A stretch of DNA of 64,000 nt from Verrucomicrobiota bacterium. Lineage in GTDB: Bacteria > Verrucomicrobiota > Verrucomicrobiia > Verrucomicrobiales > Verrucomicrobiaceae. Every line of letters starts with the position of its first letter. Within the stretch, counting starts at the first letter, position 1. The stretch spans positions 1 through 64,000 of the forward strand of contig JANYCZ010000041.1 in NCBI GenBank assembly GCA_025360015.1, written 5' to 3'. A program made the position numbers and the translations under genes. The notes under the pieces are model-generated. The model saw only the letters and a program-made list of their open reading frames with translations, did no database searches and was not told the DNA's origin. Below, one piece after another: positions 27,308-35,037 of this stretch.

Positions 27308-27501
27308 CGTGCGCGGTGTATAGCAGACTTGAAGCCTATTTCCATTTCAAGAAGATCACGATCTTGCTCCAGCGATGTGATGGACCGCCCAGCCGCCCCA
27401 CCTGCACCGCCTGCTCTATGTTCGTCCACACACCTCAGGCAAAGCGATAGACAAGCGCTGGCGCTGACGTTAAACCTCGCCCGATCCATTCCAACCCATC
27501 C

Positions 27502-28221
27502 ATGAAACTGCACCTCGCTCTCGCCGCTTTTTTCGCCGCCATCTCCTTTGCCACTGCGGGAGAAAAGGAAATCTTCAACGGCAAGGACCTCACCGGCTGG
27601 GAAGGCAACAAGGAACTGTGGAGCGTGCAGGACGGCACCATCACGGGCAAAACGCCTGCTGATCCGGCGAATCCGGCCAAGAGCATCCTCAAGCACAACA
27701 CCTTCCTCGTCTGGAAGGGCGGCACGGTGGGTGACTTCGAGCTGACGTTTCAATACCGCATCGAAAAGGGCAATTCCGGCGTGCAGTACCGCAGCAAGGA
27801 ACTCCCTGCCGGTGAATTTGGCCCGATCATCAGCGGCTACCAGGCCGACTTCGAAGCAGGCAAGACCTACAGCGGCATACTGTATGAAGAAAAGGGGCGT
27901 GGTATCCTGGCCAAGCGCGGTGAAAAAACCGTCATCAAGCCTGCGGCGGACGGCGGCAAGAAGGCCGTGGTGGAAGTGACCGGCAGCGTGGGAGACAGCG
28001 CCGCGATCCAGGCCTCCATCAAGGAAGAGGACTGGAACGAGTACCGCATCGTCGCCAAGGGCAACCATGTGCAGCATTTCATCAACGGCCAGCAGACCAT
28101 CGACGTGACCGATGAAGACGCCGCCAATGCGCCCAAGGAAGGCCTGCTGGCCCTGCAGATCCACGCGGGCCCGCCGATGGTCGTACAGTTCAAGAACTTC
28201 AAGCTCGTCGAAACGAAGTAG
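27502..28221 (+). CDS. Secreted DUF1080 protein (3-keto-disaccharide hydrolase-like)
   Basis: A 239-residue exported beta-sandwich protein. The signal peptide ends Phe-Ala-Thr-Ala-Gly. The DUF1080 opening EIFNGKDLTGWEGNKELWSV is unmistakable. GNSGVQYRSKE, ISGYQADF and the KEEDWNEYRIVAKGNHVQHFINGQ segment complete the lectin-like fold. Some DUF1080 proteins hydrolyse 3-keto-glycosides, and the family is very abundant in Verrucomicrobiota and Planctomycetota. An unrecognised secreted protein follows 21 bases later on the same strand, suggesting a two-gene unit. Enzymatic activity here is inferred only. Confidence 0.88.
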   Translation: MKLHLALAAFFAAISFATAGEKEIFNGKDLTGWEGNKELWSVQDGTITGKTPADPANPAKSILKHNTFLVWKGGTVGDFELTFQYRIEKGNSGVQYRSKELPAGEFGPIISGYQADFEAGKTYSGILYEEKGRGILAKRGEKTVIKPAADGGKKAVVEVTGSVGDSAAIQASIKEEDWNEYRIVAKGNHVQHFINGQQTIDVTDEDAANAPKEGLLALQIHAGPPMVVQFKNFKLVETK

Positions 28222-28242
28222 TCGTGCTTTGTTAGCGCCATC

Positions 28243-28962
28243 ATGACCCGACTGCTCTTCTCCACGATTCTCCTGTTCACCTGCGGCTTTGCGATCAAAG
28301 CCGCAGCAGATACTGAATACCTCGTCGTCAGCGGCGGCCCCGCCGTGCGGCAGTTTGAGGATTTGCGCCGGCCCGGCGAGCAGCATGACCGCTGGTGGGG
28401 CAACTTCATCCGCACCGCCCGCGTGCGCATGCAGGAGATTCATAACACCGTCCCGGCGAACACGCACATCACCTGGCTGGTGTACCGGGATGCGTATGTA
28501 CGCCGTGGTGCCGCCGAGCACCAGCCGCTGACGCAGAATGTGGAGTCGGTGCCGAAGGCCTACCCCTACATCCATCTCGTCTGGTTTCGCAGCACGGAGG
28601 AACTGATCCACTACATCAACAACGGTGCCTCCGGTCGCGCCGGTTTGAAGATCTCCGGCTTCGAGTACTTCGGGCACTCGAACAAGTACAGCTTTATGTT
28701 TGACTACAGCTCAGACACGTACGCCACCTCCACCGCGTGGCTGCATGAGCACGATCTGCACAAGCTCAGCAGCCGAGCCTTCGCCTCCAAGGCCTACTGC
28801 CAGAGCTGGGGCTGCCATACGGCGGAGAGCTTCAGCAAAGCCTGGAAACGCGCTACTGGCACCTACATGGTCGGTGCGATGGGCAAGACGGATTACTCCG
28901 ACATGCACCTGCGCGACTGGCACGTGGGGCTTTCCAGCGGCGCGCGCTGGGTGAAGCGGTAG
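28243..28962 (+). CDS. Secreted protein of unknown family with possible His/Cys catalytic pair
   Basis: A 239-residue exported protein with a signal peptide ending Ile-Lys-Ala-Ala-Ala. I do not recognise the family. Three visible features stand out. A buried-looking strand ends in FEYFGHSNKYSF with His145. A later CQSWGCHTAESFSKAW segment contains Cys186 and Cys191 in a loop before a helix. Between them is an Asp/Ser-rich region. A strand-Gly-His then strand-Gly-Cys order is the arrangement of caspase-fold (CHAT, clostripain and related) peptidases, so a secreted cysteine peptidase is possible but unproven. It starts 21 bases after the DUF1080 gene. Confidence 0.6.
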   Translation: MTRLLFSTILLFTCGFAIKAAADTEYLVVSGGPAVRQFEDLRRPGEQHDRWWGNFIRTARVRMQEIHNTVPANTHITWLVYRDAYVRRGAAEHQPLTQNVESVPKAYPYIHLVWFRSTEELIHYINNGASGRAGLKISGFEYFGHSNKYSFMFDYSSDTYATSTAWLHEHDLHKLSSRAFASKAYCQSWGCHTAESFSKAWKRATGTYMVGAMGKTDYSDMHLRDWHVGLSSGARWVKR

Positions 28963-28997
28963 GGGGGTGTTTTGGGATTACAGCACCAACGGCGCGG

Positions 28998-29067
28998 CCT
29001 ATCGCAGCCAGGGCAATGCCCTGGGTTCATGGGCAGAAACGCCGCAGCCCTGAAAGGGCGGCCTGAT
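28998..29067. repeat. Double-hairpin intergenic sequence
   Basis: Two hairpins sit in the 119-base gap between convergent genes: CCAGGGCA/TGCCCTGG at 29008-29024, and GCCGCAGCCCT-GAA-AGGGCGGC at 29041-29062. The first resembles the CCCAGG/CCTGGG repeat at 6373-6409. They may be a dispersed repeat or bidirectional transcription stop. Confidence 0.4.
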
Positions 29068-29081
29068 TCCCAATATCCCCG

Positions 29082-29498
29082 CTACTTCCCGCTCCAGACA
29101 AACGTCACCGGCTTGTCGATCTCCGGATGCACGCTGTGGTGCACGGGGCAGCCGAGGGCGGTGGCTTCGAGGAGCTTGCGGTCGGGGTGATCCTCCGGCA
29201 ACGGGATGTCGATGGTGATAGGCAGGCCCACGATGCGGCGCGGGCTGTCCGCGCTCATGTGCTTTTCCACGCTGACTTTCATGCCGGCGATGTCATAGCC
29301 CTTCTGCTGCGCCTTGATGCCGATGACGGTGGCCATGCAGGTGGCCAGCGCCGTGGCGACGAGGTCGGTGGGGCTGAAGGATCCGCCTTTGCCGTGGTTG
29401 TCCACGGGGGCATCGGTGATGAACTGGTTCTGCGAAGGGCCATGGGTGGCCCGGCAGCGCAGGCCGCCCTCGTATTCGACGCTGATGGAAACGGCCAT
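29082..29498 (-). CDS. OsmC family peroxiredoxin-like protein
   Basis: A 138-residue OsmC/Ohr-superfamily protein, which reduces organic or fatty-acid hydroperoxides with a pair of cysteines. Cys54 (TALATCMATVIG) and Cys117 (ALGCPVHHSVHPE) are at the expected places, and the GGSFSPTDLVATAL motif is typical. It is cytoplasmic, with no signal peptide. The cupredoxin gene lies 20 bases upstream on the same strand, so the two may form a redox-related unit, the OsmC gene being second. Confidence 0.9.
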   Translation of the reverse strand: MAVSISVEYEGGLRCRATHGPSQNQFITDAPVDNHGKGGSFSPTDLVATALATCMATVIGIKAQQKGYDIAGMKVSVEKHMSADSPRRIVGLPITIDIPLPEDHPDRKLLEATALGCPVHHSVHPEIDKPVTFVWSGK

Positions 29499-29518
29499 AG
29501 TCGGTAAAAGGCTGAAAA

Positions 29519-30154
29519 TTACTGCGCGGTGAGGATGCCGTTCATGATGGCAACGTGGCCGGGGAAGGTGCAGAAGTAAGGGTACTCACCGGCGGCGGGC
29601 AGGGTGAACTCGATGGTCTCGCTCTTGCCGGGCTGGATCAGGCCGGTGTGGGCGAGGATGTCCGGGGAGTCTGGGATGTAACCTTTGTCCACCAGGGTCA
29701 TGCCGCTCATGGCGATGGTCATCATGCGGTCCTTGGTGCCGAGCTTGCCGAGCACGAAATTGTGCGGCTGTGGCAGGGTGGGGTGGATGTTGGTGAAGGT
29801 CACGACGACTTTCTGGCCCACCTTGGCGCTGATGGTCTTGGTGTCATAGGCCAGGGGATTGGCGGTGTCTGGCTTGATGGTGACTTCCAGCGAGGGGAGA
29901 CTGGAGGTGGGAGCGACGACCGCAGTGGTGGCGCTGGCCGGAACAGCCGGAACAGGGGCAGCGCCTGCAGCCGGAGCGGCCGCGGCGGGAGTCTTCGCAT
30001 CGGCTTTCGCCTTTGGACGCAGGGAGCCCAGGCCGTCAAAGATAAAGGCCAGCACCCAGAGCAGGACGACCCCACCGATGACAGTGCCGATGATCATATT
30101 GAGAACAGACCAGATGGAGGACGATTTTTCCGAGGAAGAGGAGGGCGCGGACAT
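29519..30154 (-). CDS. Membrane-anchored cupredoxin (azurin/plastocyanin type)
   Basis: A 211-residue type-1 copper protein. One membrane helix (about 16-40) is followed by an Ala/Pro-rich linker (50-85) and a C-terminal cupredoxin domain. The copper ligands are all visible: His131 (QPHNFVLG), Cys195, His200 and Met204 (YFCTFPGHVAIM). Long SGMTL and PDSPDILAHTGLIQPG inserts resemble azurin or auracyanin. It probably carries electrons at the periplasmic side of the membrane. It precedes the OsmC gene by 20 bases on the same strand and is followed upstream by an unrelated lipoprotein hydrolase gene 69 bases away. Confidence 0.9.
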   Translation of the reverse strand: MSAPSSSSEKSSSIWSVLNMIIGTVIGGVVLLWVLAFIFDGLGSLRPKAKADAKTPAAAAPAAGAAPVPAVPASATTAVVAPTSSLPSLEVTIKPDTANPLAYDTKTISAKVGQKVVVTFTNIHPTLPQPHNFVLGKLGTKDRMMTIAMSGMTLVDKGYIPDSPDILAHTGLIQPGKSETIEFTLPAAGEYPYFCTFPGHVAIMNGILTAQ

Positions 30155-30223
30155 GGGCTTGGGGGTGGGGGGATTGAGCGGGCATCAGAGCACAGCAGCG
30201 CCTGAAAGCAACCGCCGTGTGCC

Positions 30224-31075
30224 TTACGGAGCGGCCACTGCCGTCACGTCCGCCATCGCCTGCGCGATCTGCGGCGAAACGAGGTCCAAAAGATCGTTGT
30301 GGTGCCCGCCTGGAACGGCGTGAAACGTGACCGCCTGCGGGTGGGCGGCCGCCAGCTCCCGCCCCATGCGCACGGGGATGACTTCATCCTCCGTGCCGTG
30401 GAAAATCACGAAGCGCGCCCCGGCGCGGGAGGCGGCGTGGCCCAGCGATTTGCGGTTGTCGAAGCGGTGCAGGTTCAGATGGCACAGAGGCCAGCCGAGC
30501 ACGATGCGGCCCATGTCCGTCATCGTGGTGAAGGGGGAGAGCAGCACACCACGGCGGACGTCCAGATCATCCGCCGCCATCAGGGCTGCCGCAGAGCCCA
30601 GCGAATGCCCCAGTACCGCGAGGCGCGGCTGCAGCTCCGCCAAGGTAGTGTGCAGGTGCTGCGCCAGCGCGGCCGCAGCTGCTTTGCCACTTTCACGAAT
30701 CCGCTCCGGCGTAGGAGTGCCCGCGCACTCGCCGTAGCCCGGGTAGTCGACCAGCAGATAGGCAAAGCGGGCGTCCCAGTCATCGGTGTGGGCCAGCCAG
30801 TCGAGCGCCAGCGAGCCGTTCCCAGCGAAGCAGAGCCAGACCGTCTGCGGCAGGCCGGTGGCTGGCGCGCGCGCAGGGATGTAGAAGGCCGTCTGCACGC
30901 CCTGTGAGGTACTGAAGCGCAGGCGCTCGCCTTTGGCGCTGCGCAGCATGGTTTCATACTCCGCCCGGTAGGGATTCGGGAAGTAGATCAGGCGGGACTG
31001 GCAGCCGAGCAGAAAGAGCACAGGGGTGAGGATGAGGATGGCCAAGAGGCGCAGCAGGCGTTTCCAGAGCGGCAT
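30224..31075 (-). CDS. Lipoprotein alpha/beta hydrolase
   Basis: A 283-residue hydrolase of the BEM46/DUF-type serine aminopeptidase group. The N-terminus has a lipobox-like signal (VLFLLGC), so it is probably lipid-anchored. The fold motifs are LCFAGNGSLALDWLA (oxyanion region), YPGYGECAG, the nucleophile elbow LGHSLGSAAALM, FHGTEDEVIP (acid) and GGHHNDL (histidine). The frame stays open to 31723, but that part overlaps the gene at 31081 in another frame; the Met at 31075 starts the signal. It starts five bases after the membrane-protein gene at 31081 on the same strand. Substrate unknown. Confidence 0.85.
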   Translation of the reverse strand: MPLWKRLLRLLAILILTPVLFLLGCQSRLIYFPNPYRAEYETMLRSAKGERLRFSTSQGVQTAFYIPARAPATGLPQTVWLCFAGNGSLALDWLAHTDDWDARFAYLLVDYPGYGECAGTPTPERIRESGKAAAAALAQHLHTTLAELQPRLAVLGHSLGSAAALMAADDLDVRRGVLLSPFTTMTDMGRIVLGWPLCHLNLHRFDNRKSLGHAASRAGARFVIFHGTEDEVIPVRMGRELAAAHPQAVTFHAVPGGHHNDLLDLVSPQIAQAMADVTAVAAP

Positions 31076-31080
31076 GGGGT

Positions 31081-31677
31081 TCAGTCCGGTGAGTAGGTTT
31101 TGGCGGTTACTTTGCCTTCCTTGAGCTTGAGGAGGATGGCCTCGCAGTCCACGGAGCTTGCCGGGTCTTCGGGGTCCATGAAAAACGTCAGGCTTTCGGC
31201 TTCGTCCACAATGATGCGGGGTTTGCGCCGCGGGCCCTTTTCGGGATAAAGCTGCGCCTGCAGGGCCATGACCTCCGCGCGTGTCATGCCGGGGCGGATG
31301 CCGGCATAAAAGGCCTGGTAGCTGCGCAGGCGGGCGTCCACCCACTCGGGGTGCATGGCCACCAGCACCATCCCCGCCGGTGCGAGCGTCGCCAGGCCGA
31401 TAAGACCCAGCAGCACCTTCAGGCCTCTGCTGCGCACTTTGAATGCGGTGATCAGCATGATGACCGTAGCCAAGAGGCCCAGCACAGCCAGCACGAAGAT
31501 GGGATGGGGCGAGGAGCTCAATTCTCGAGGATGCTGAGCGATGGCGTGCCGAAAGGCGATACAAAAATCTCTTCCTAGCTTTCCCCTTGGCACTCCTGCG
31601 ACCGTTTGAATGAGCAAGGGGGCGAAGGGGGCGGCGTCCGGAACGAGCTGAAGCTCTGGACTGCTTTCTTTTTCCAT
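31081..31677 (-). CDS. Membrane protein with C-terminal SmpA/BamE-like motif
   Basis: About 198 residues if it begins at the Met at 31677. Two hydrophobic helices sit in the middle (an IFVLAVLGLLATVIMLITAF segment and LIGLATLAPAGMVLVAM), followed by a C-terminal domain beginning IRPGMTRAEVMALQAQLY, which resembles the PGMTxxEV motif of SmpA/BamE-type folds, and ending in a beta-rich segment. The start is uncertain: Met at 31743 or a TTG just before the first helix are possible. It precedes the lipoprotein hydrolase by five bases and is divergent from the gene at 31718, which a start at 31743 would overlap. Function unknown. Confidence 0.6.
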   Translation of the reverse strand: MEKESSPELQLVPDAAPFAPLLIQTVAGVPRGKLGRDFCIAFRHAIAQHPRELSSSPHPIFVLAVLGLLATVIMLITAFKVRSRGLKVLLGLIGLATLAPAGMVLVAMHPEWVDARLRSYQAFYAGIRPGMTRAEVMALQAQLYPEKGPRRKPRIIVDEAESLTFFMDPEDPASSVDCEAILLKLKEGKVTAKTYSPD

Positions 31678-31717
31678 ACCGCCAACGCAGTGGCGCACCA
31701 CGATAGACCTGTGAGCC

Positions 31718-32173
31718 ATGCATCCCGCAGATTCAGTCGCCACGTTTCAAGCCGCCGTCACCGCCACCGGAAAGACGGTGGAAGGACTGGATGCACTGGC
31801 AGCCTTGGCGCAGATGGCGGGGTTCTATCGCGATGCGCGCGCGGACAAGTGCATTTTGGATGAAGAGGGCGACACGCTGCTTTTTCAGTGGGGCTTGTAT
31901 GAAGAAGAGGGAGCGGAGAGGAGCTTCCAACTGGAGTTTGTCCGCCATTTCATCGAGCCCGGGAATGAGGACGAGGACGGCATGAGCCAGTTCTCCCTGA
32001 CCCTGAACTACACACCCACTGCCGAGCTGCAGGCGCTGGAGCAGGGCACCCTGCAATGCACCTCGCCGGATGAACTGGCGGAGTTTGAAAAAGCCATCCT
32101 CGCCAGCCAGCCTTACCGGGCGGTGGCAGGCCTGAAGCCGCAGCAGACGACTCTGGACTGGTGCATGCTGTGA
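31718..32173 (+). CDS. Hypothetical cytoplasmic protein
   Basis: A 151-residue acidic protein without signal peptide or membrane segment. It has several Glu/Asp runs (DEEGDTLLFQWGLYEEEGAE) and aromatic residues in a predicted alpha/beta fold. I do not recognise a family. It is divergent from the membrane-protein gene at 31081 with about 40 bases between the likely starts. The gap to the UspA gene is 113 bases. Codon use looks like its neighbours, so it is probably a real gene. Confidence 0.6.
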   Translation: MHPADSVATFQAAVTATGKTVEGLDALAALAQMAGFYRDARADKCILDEEGDTLLFQWGLYEEEGAERSFQLEFVRHFIEPGNEDEDGMSQFSLTLNYTPTAELQALEQGTLQCTSPDELAEFEKAILASQPYRAVAGLKPQQTTLDWCML

Positions 32174-32286
32174 GGCGGGGCTCAAAGCCCGGGTCCTTCA
32201 TTCTCAAACAGCCCGCGCGGAGAGCGCCCGAAAAACGAATCTGATGCATGGGATGCCGCAAGGCGCACAACCTACCCCTTTCACCC

Positions 32287-32808
32287 ATGAAAACCATTCT
32301 TGCCCTTATCGATTTCTCCGACGTCAGCCCGAACGTTCTCACTCAAGCTCGGGCGCATGCCTGGGCGTTCGGGAGTGAGGTTGTCCTCGTCCATGTCGTG
32401 CCGCCGGAACCGCTGGTGGTGGATTTTGAGCCCCCTGCCGTCCCACCTGAGGTCTTCAAGTCACGGCAGCAGCAGTTGTCCGTCATGCGTGACGCCTTGA
32501 TCGAGGAGGGAGTCAGCGCGAGGGCGCAGGTGTTTGGCGGTCTGCTGTTGGAAACCGTGCTGGAGCAGATCGAACATCTGGACCCGGATCTCGTCATCAT
32601 GGGATCGCATGGCCACGGCTCACTGTATCATCTGATCGTCGGCAGTATTACGGAAGGCGTCATCCGCCATGCCAGCCGGCCGGTGCTCGTCATTCCCAGC
32701 GTGCCGGTGCCGGAGTCCCCGCGGGTGAAGGCTGCCGCTGAGAAAGTCTGGGAGGAGAATGCTGAGGCCCTGAGCGGCTCCCTCGGTGGGATTCCCGTCC
32801 CGCTGTGA
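32287..32808 (+). CDS. Universal stress protein (UspA family)
   Basis: A 173-residue single UspA domain. The opening strand KTILALIDFSDVSPNVL, the LVHVVPP strand and the nucleotide-binding loop GSHGHGSLYHLIVGSITEGV (G-2x-G-9x-G-S/T pattern) are intact, followed by RPVLVIPSV. The family binds ATP and helps survival under stress. The C-terminal tail of about 25 residues beyond the domain is helical. The Met at 32287 gives the family start; the codon at 32248 is upstream. A strong palindrome follows the stop. Confidence 0.93.
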   Translation: MKTILALIDFSDVSPNVLTQARAHAWAFGSEVVLVHVVPPEPLVVDFEPPAVPPEVFKSRQQQLSVMRDALIEEGVSARAQVFGGLLLETVLEQIEHLDPDLVIMGSHGHGSLYHLIVGSITEGVIRHASRPVLVIPSVPVPESPRVKAAAEKVWEENAEALSGSLGGIPVPL

Positions 32809-32820
32809 TGACAGTGCATC

Positions 32821-32844
32821 CTCACTTTCAGGCCTGAAAGTGAG
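32821..32844. terminator. Perfect 24-base palindrome after uspA
   Basis: CTCACTTTCAGGCCTGAAAGTGAG is perfectly symmetric. It begins 12 bases after the UspA stop and 85 before the antitoxin start. A T-run (GATTTTTT) follows about 15 bases later. It may terminate uspA, or be a dimer-binding operator for the downstream toxin-antitoxin pair. Confidence 0.55.
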
Positions 32845-32929
32845 CATCAGGAAGATGGTGATTTTTTACCCGCAGGAGAGACGGAATCGGCGCTTGCCCA
32901 CGTGCGCTGGATGGAGCACCGTTGATGCC

Positions 32930-33142
32930 ATGAGCTTTACAGGCACAGTCGAGAATGGTGTGGTCATTTTTCCGGAAGAAGTTTGCCTGCCGGATGGTGC
33001 GCTGGTGGAGGTCGTGGTGAAGGATGAGCGTCCGCTGATGCCGTTTGCCGCAGAGCTTTTAAAGCTGGCGAAGGATCGCGATTGGCCGACGGATATGTCC
33101 GTCAACCACGATCACTACCTGAATGGTGCGGCCCGCAAATGA
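32930..33142 (+). CDS. Antitoxin of the AF2212-like type
   Basis: A 70-residue protein whose first half, FTGTVENGVVIFPEEVCLPDGA then VEVVV, follows the AF2212-type antitoxin pattern (beta-strand, ENGV, L-P-D/E-G). The C-terminal half should wrap the toxin. It overlaps the PIN gene by ATGA (33139-33142), the usual coupling of antitoxin then toxin. The Met at 32930 was chosen because the pattern begins there; the longer frame from 32786 runs through the palindrome. Such antitoxins usually repress their own promoter. Confidence 0.78.
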   Translation: MSFTGTVENGVVIFPEEVCLPDGALVEVVVKDERPLMPFAAELLKLAKDRDWPTDMSVNHDHYLNGAARK

Positions 33143-33546
33143 AAGTGTTTGCAGATACAGTCTGGTTTGAAGCACTGCTCAACCGGCGGGATCAATACCA
33201 TCATCAGGCTGTGGCCATGTCCCGTGGTGTGACCGCACACATTGTCACAACGGAGTTCATTCTTCTGGAACTGGGAGCAGCGTTTTCCGATCCTCAAGAT
33301 CGCGCGGATTTCATGCTGGTAGACGAAATGGTTCGTACACGTCCTGACGTGACGTTGATTTCCGCGTCTTCTGAGTTGCTGCAACGGGGAAAAGAGTTGT
33401 TCGCTGCCCGTCCCGATAAAGGATGGTCATTGACCGACTGCATCTCTTTCGTGGTGATGAAGGAGCATGACACAACAGATGCCCTCACCGCAGATCAACA
33501 TTTTGTGCAGGCAGGCTTTCGGGCGCTGCTGATTCAGGACGCTTGA
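33139..33546 (+). CDS. PIN-domain (VapC-like) ribonuclease toxin
   Basis: A 135-residue PIN-domain protein. The four acidic active-site positions are visible as Asp6 (VFADTVWF), Glu39 (TTEFILLELG), Asp100 (WSLTDCISF) and Asp119 (ALTADQHF). PIN toxins cut RNA, often tRNA or rRNA, and are held in check by the antitoxin just upstream, with which it overlaps by four bases. The gene is followed 12 bases later by the convergent fumC. Target RNA unknown. Confidence 0.9.
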   Translation: MKVFADTVWFEALLNRRDQYHHQAVAMSRGVTAHIVTTEFILLELGAAFSDPQDRADFMLVDEMVRTRPDVTLISASSELLQRGKELFAARPDKGWSLTDCISFVVMKEHDTTDALTADQHFVQAGFRALLIQDA

Positions 33547-33558
33547 ACGGGGCGATAG

Positions 33559-35028
33559 TCACCCCCCTCCACCGCCCACCATGCCCGCATCCGGCTGGGT
33601 CATGCGGGCTGGATCCAGCGCCTCGTTCAAGTCCGCTTCAGTGAGGCCGAGTTCACCCAAACGCTCCAAGCAGAGCTGGCGTACGGGCGTTCCGGTCTTG
33701 GCGCTGAGCTTGGCGATCTCTGCGGCCTTGTCATAGCCGATCTTGGAATTCAGGCCAGTGACCATGGCGAGGCTGTGCTCGATGAAGCTCGTGCAGCGTT
33801 CGCGGTTGGCCACGATGCCGTCCACACAACGCGTGGTGAAGAGAGTGATGACATTTGTCAGCAGCTCGATGCTTTCCAGCAGCGCGGCGGCGAGCGCGGG
33901 CATCATGACGTTGAGCTCCAGATTCCCGCTGGCGGCGCACCAGGTGACGGTGGTGTCGTTGCCGATGACGCGGGCGCAGACCTGCATGAGGCTCTCGCAC
34001 ATCACGGGATTGACCTTGCCGGGCATGATGGAGCTGCCGGGCTGTGTGGCAGGCAGGCTGATCTCGCCGATGGAGCACTGCGGGCCCGAGCTGAGCCAGC
34101 GGAGATCGTTGGCGATCTTGAACAGGCTGGTGGCGAGAGTCTTGAGCTGCCCGCTGACCTCCACGAGGCCGTCCTTCGCGGACTGCGCTTCGAAGTGATC
34201 TTGCGCTTCACGAAAGTGGAGGCCCGTCTTTCCTGCGATGAGCGCGATGGCACGCTGCGGCATCTTGGGGTGCCCGTTCAAACCGGTGCCCACGGCCGTG
34301 CCCCCGAGCGGCAGCTCCATGATGGCGCTGAGCGCAGAGTGCACGCGAGCCACGCCGAGCTCCGCCTGCCGCGCGTAGCCCTTGAACTCCTGACCGAGGC
34401 GCACCGGTGTGGCATCCATAAGATGCGTGCGGCCGATTTTGAGCACGGCCCAAAATTCCACGCCCTTCGCCGCCAGCGACTGCTGCAGGACCTTCAACGC
34501 GGGCAGCAGCTTTTCATTCAGCTCCCGCGCCACGGCGATGTGCACCGCCGTGGGAAAGGTATCGTTGCTCGACTGCCCCATGTTCACATGGTCATTGGGA
34601 TGGACCGGCTCCTTGGCACCCACAGGTCGTCCGGCGATCTGGCACACGCGATTCGAGATGACCTCGTTCACATTCATGTTTGTGCTGGTGCCGGAGCCCG
34701 TCTGGTAGATGTCGATCACGAACTGCGCATCGTGCCTGCCCTCAGCCACTTCCAGCGCGGCCTGCCCGATGAGCGCGGCTTTGTCCTGCGGCAAAAGCCC
34801 AAGCTCGTGATGCACCTGCGCCACCGCCCATTTGATGAGGCCGTAAGCATGGATGACCGGCAGCGGCACGCACCGGCCGCTGACAGGAAAATTCAGCACT
34901 GCACGCTGCGTGCTCGCGCCATACAGCGCCTCCGCCGGCACAGCCATCTCTCCCATGCTGTCTTTCTCGGTACGCGTGTTCATGGCTGAAGATACGTCCG
35001 TCATGAGCGGAGGGGAAATGGCATTCAC
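33559..35028 (-). CDS. fumC: Class II fumarate hydratase (FumC)
   Basis: FumC interconverts fumarate and malate in the TCA cycle without an iron-sulfur cluster. The 489-residue protein has the family sequence throughout: TGSGTSTNMNVNEVISNR, the HPNDHVNMGQSSNDTFPTA segment and the superfamily signature GSSIMPGKVNPV. The Met at 35028 has a good ribosome binding site (GAAGAGG eight bases before). A Met eight codons later lacks one. It starts 10 bases after the stop of the subtilase-like gene on the same strand. The C-terminus ends in a five-glycine run. Confidence 0.95.
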   Translation of the reverse strand: MNAISPPLMTDVSSAMNTRTEKDSMGEMAVPAEALYGASTQRAVLNFPVSGRCVPLPVIHAYGLIKWAVAQVHHELGLLPQDKAALIGQAALEVAEGRHDAQFVIDIYQTGSGTSTNMNVNEVISNRVCQIAGRPVGAKEPVHPNDHVNMGQSSNDTFPTAVHIAVARELNEKLLPALKVLQQSLAAKGVEFWAVLKIGRTHLMDATPVRLGQEFKGYARQAELGVARVHSALSAIMELPLGGTAVGTGLNGHPKMPQRAIALIAGKTGLHFREAQDHFEAQSAKDGLVEVSGQLKTLATSLFKIANDLRWLSSGPQCSIGEISLPATQPGSSIMPGKVNPVMCESLMQVCARVIGNDTTVTWCAASGNLELNVMMPALAAALLESIELLTNVITLFTTRCVDGIVANRERCTSFIEHSLAMVTGLNSKIGYDKAAEIAKLSAKTGTPVRQLCLERLGELGLTEADLNEALDPARMTQPDAGMVGGGGG

Positions 35029-35037
35029 CAGGCCTCT

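Noticed and set aside
27352..27365. AAGATC-AC-GATCTT small palindrome upstream of the DUF1080 gene
   Set aside because: A 6-2-6 palindrome is short enough to occur by chance and no promoter elements line up with it.
27076..28677. 533-codon minus-strand frame
   Set aside because: It covers DUF1080 and the secreted protein gene on the plus strand, both with signal peptides and family motifs.
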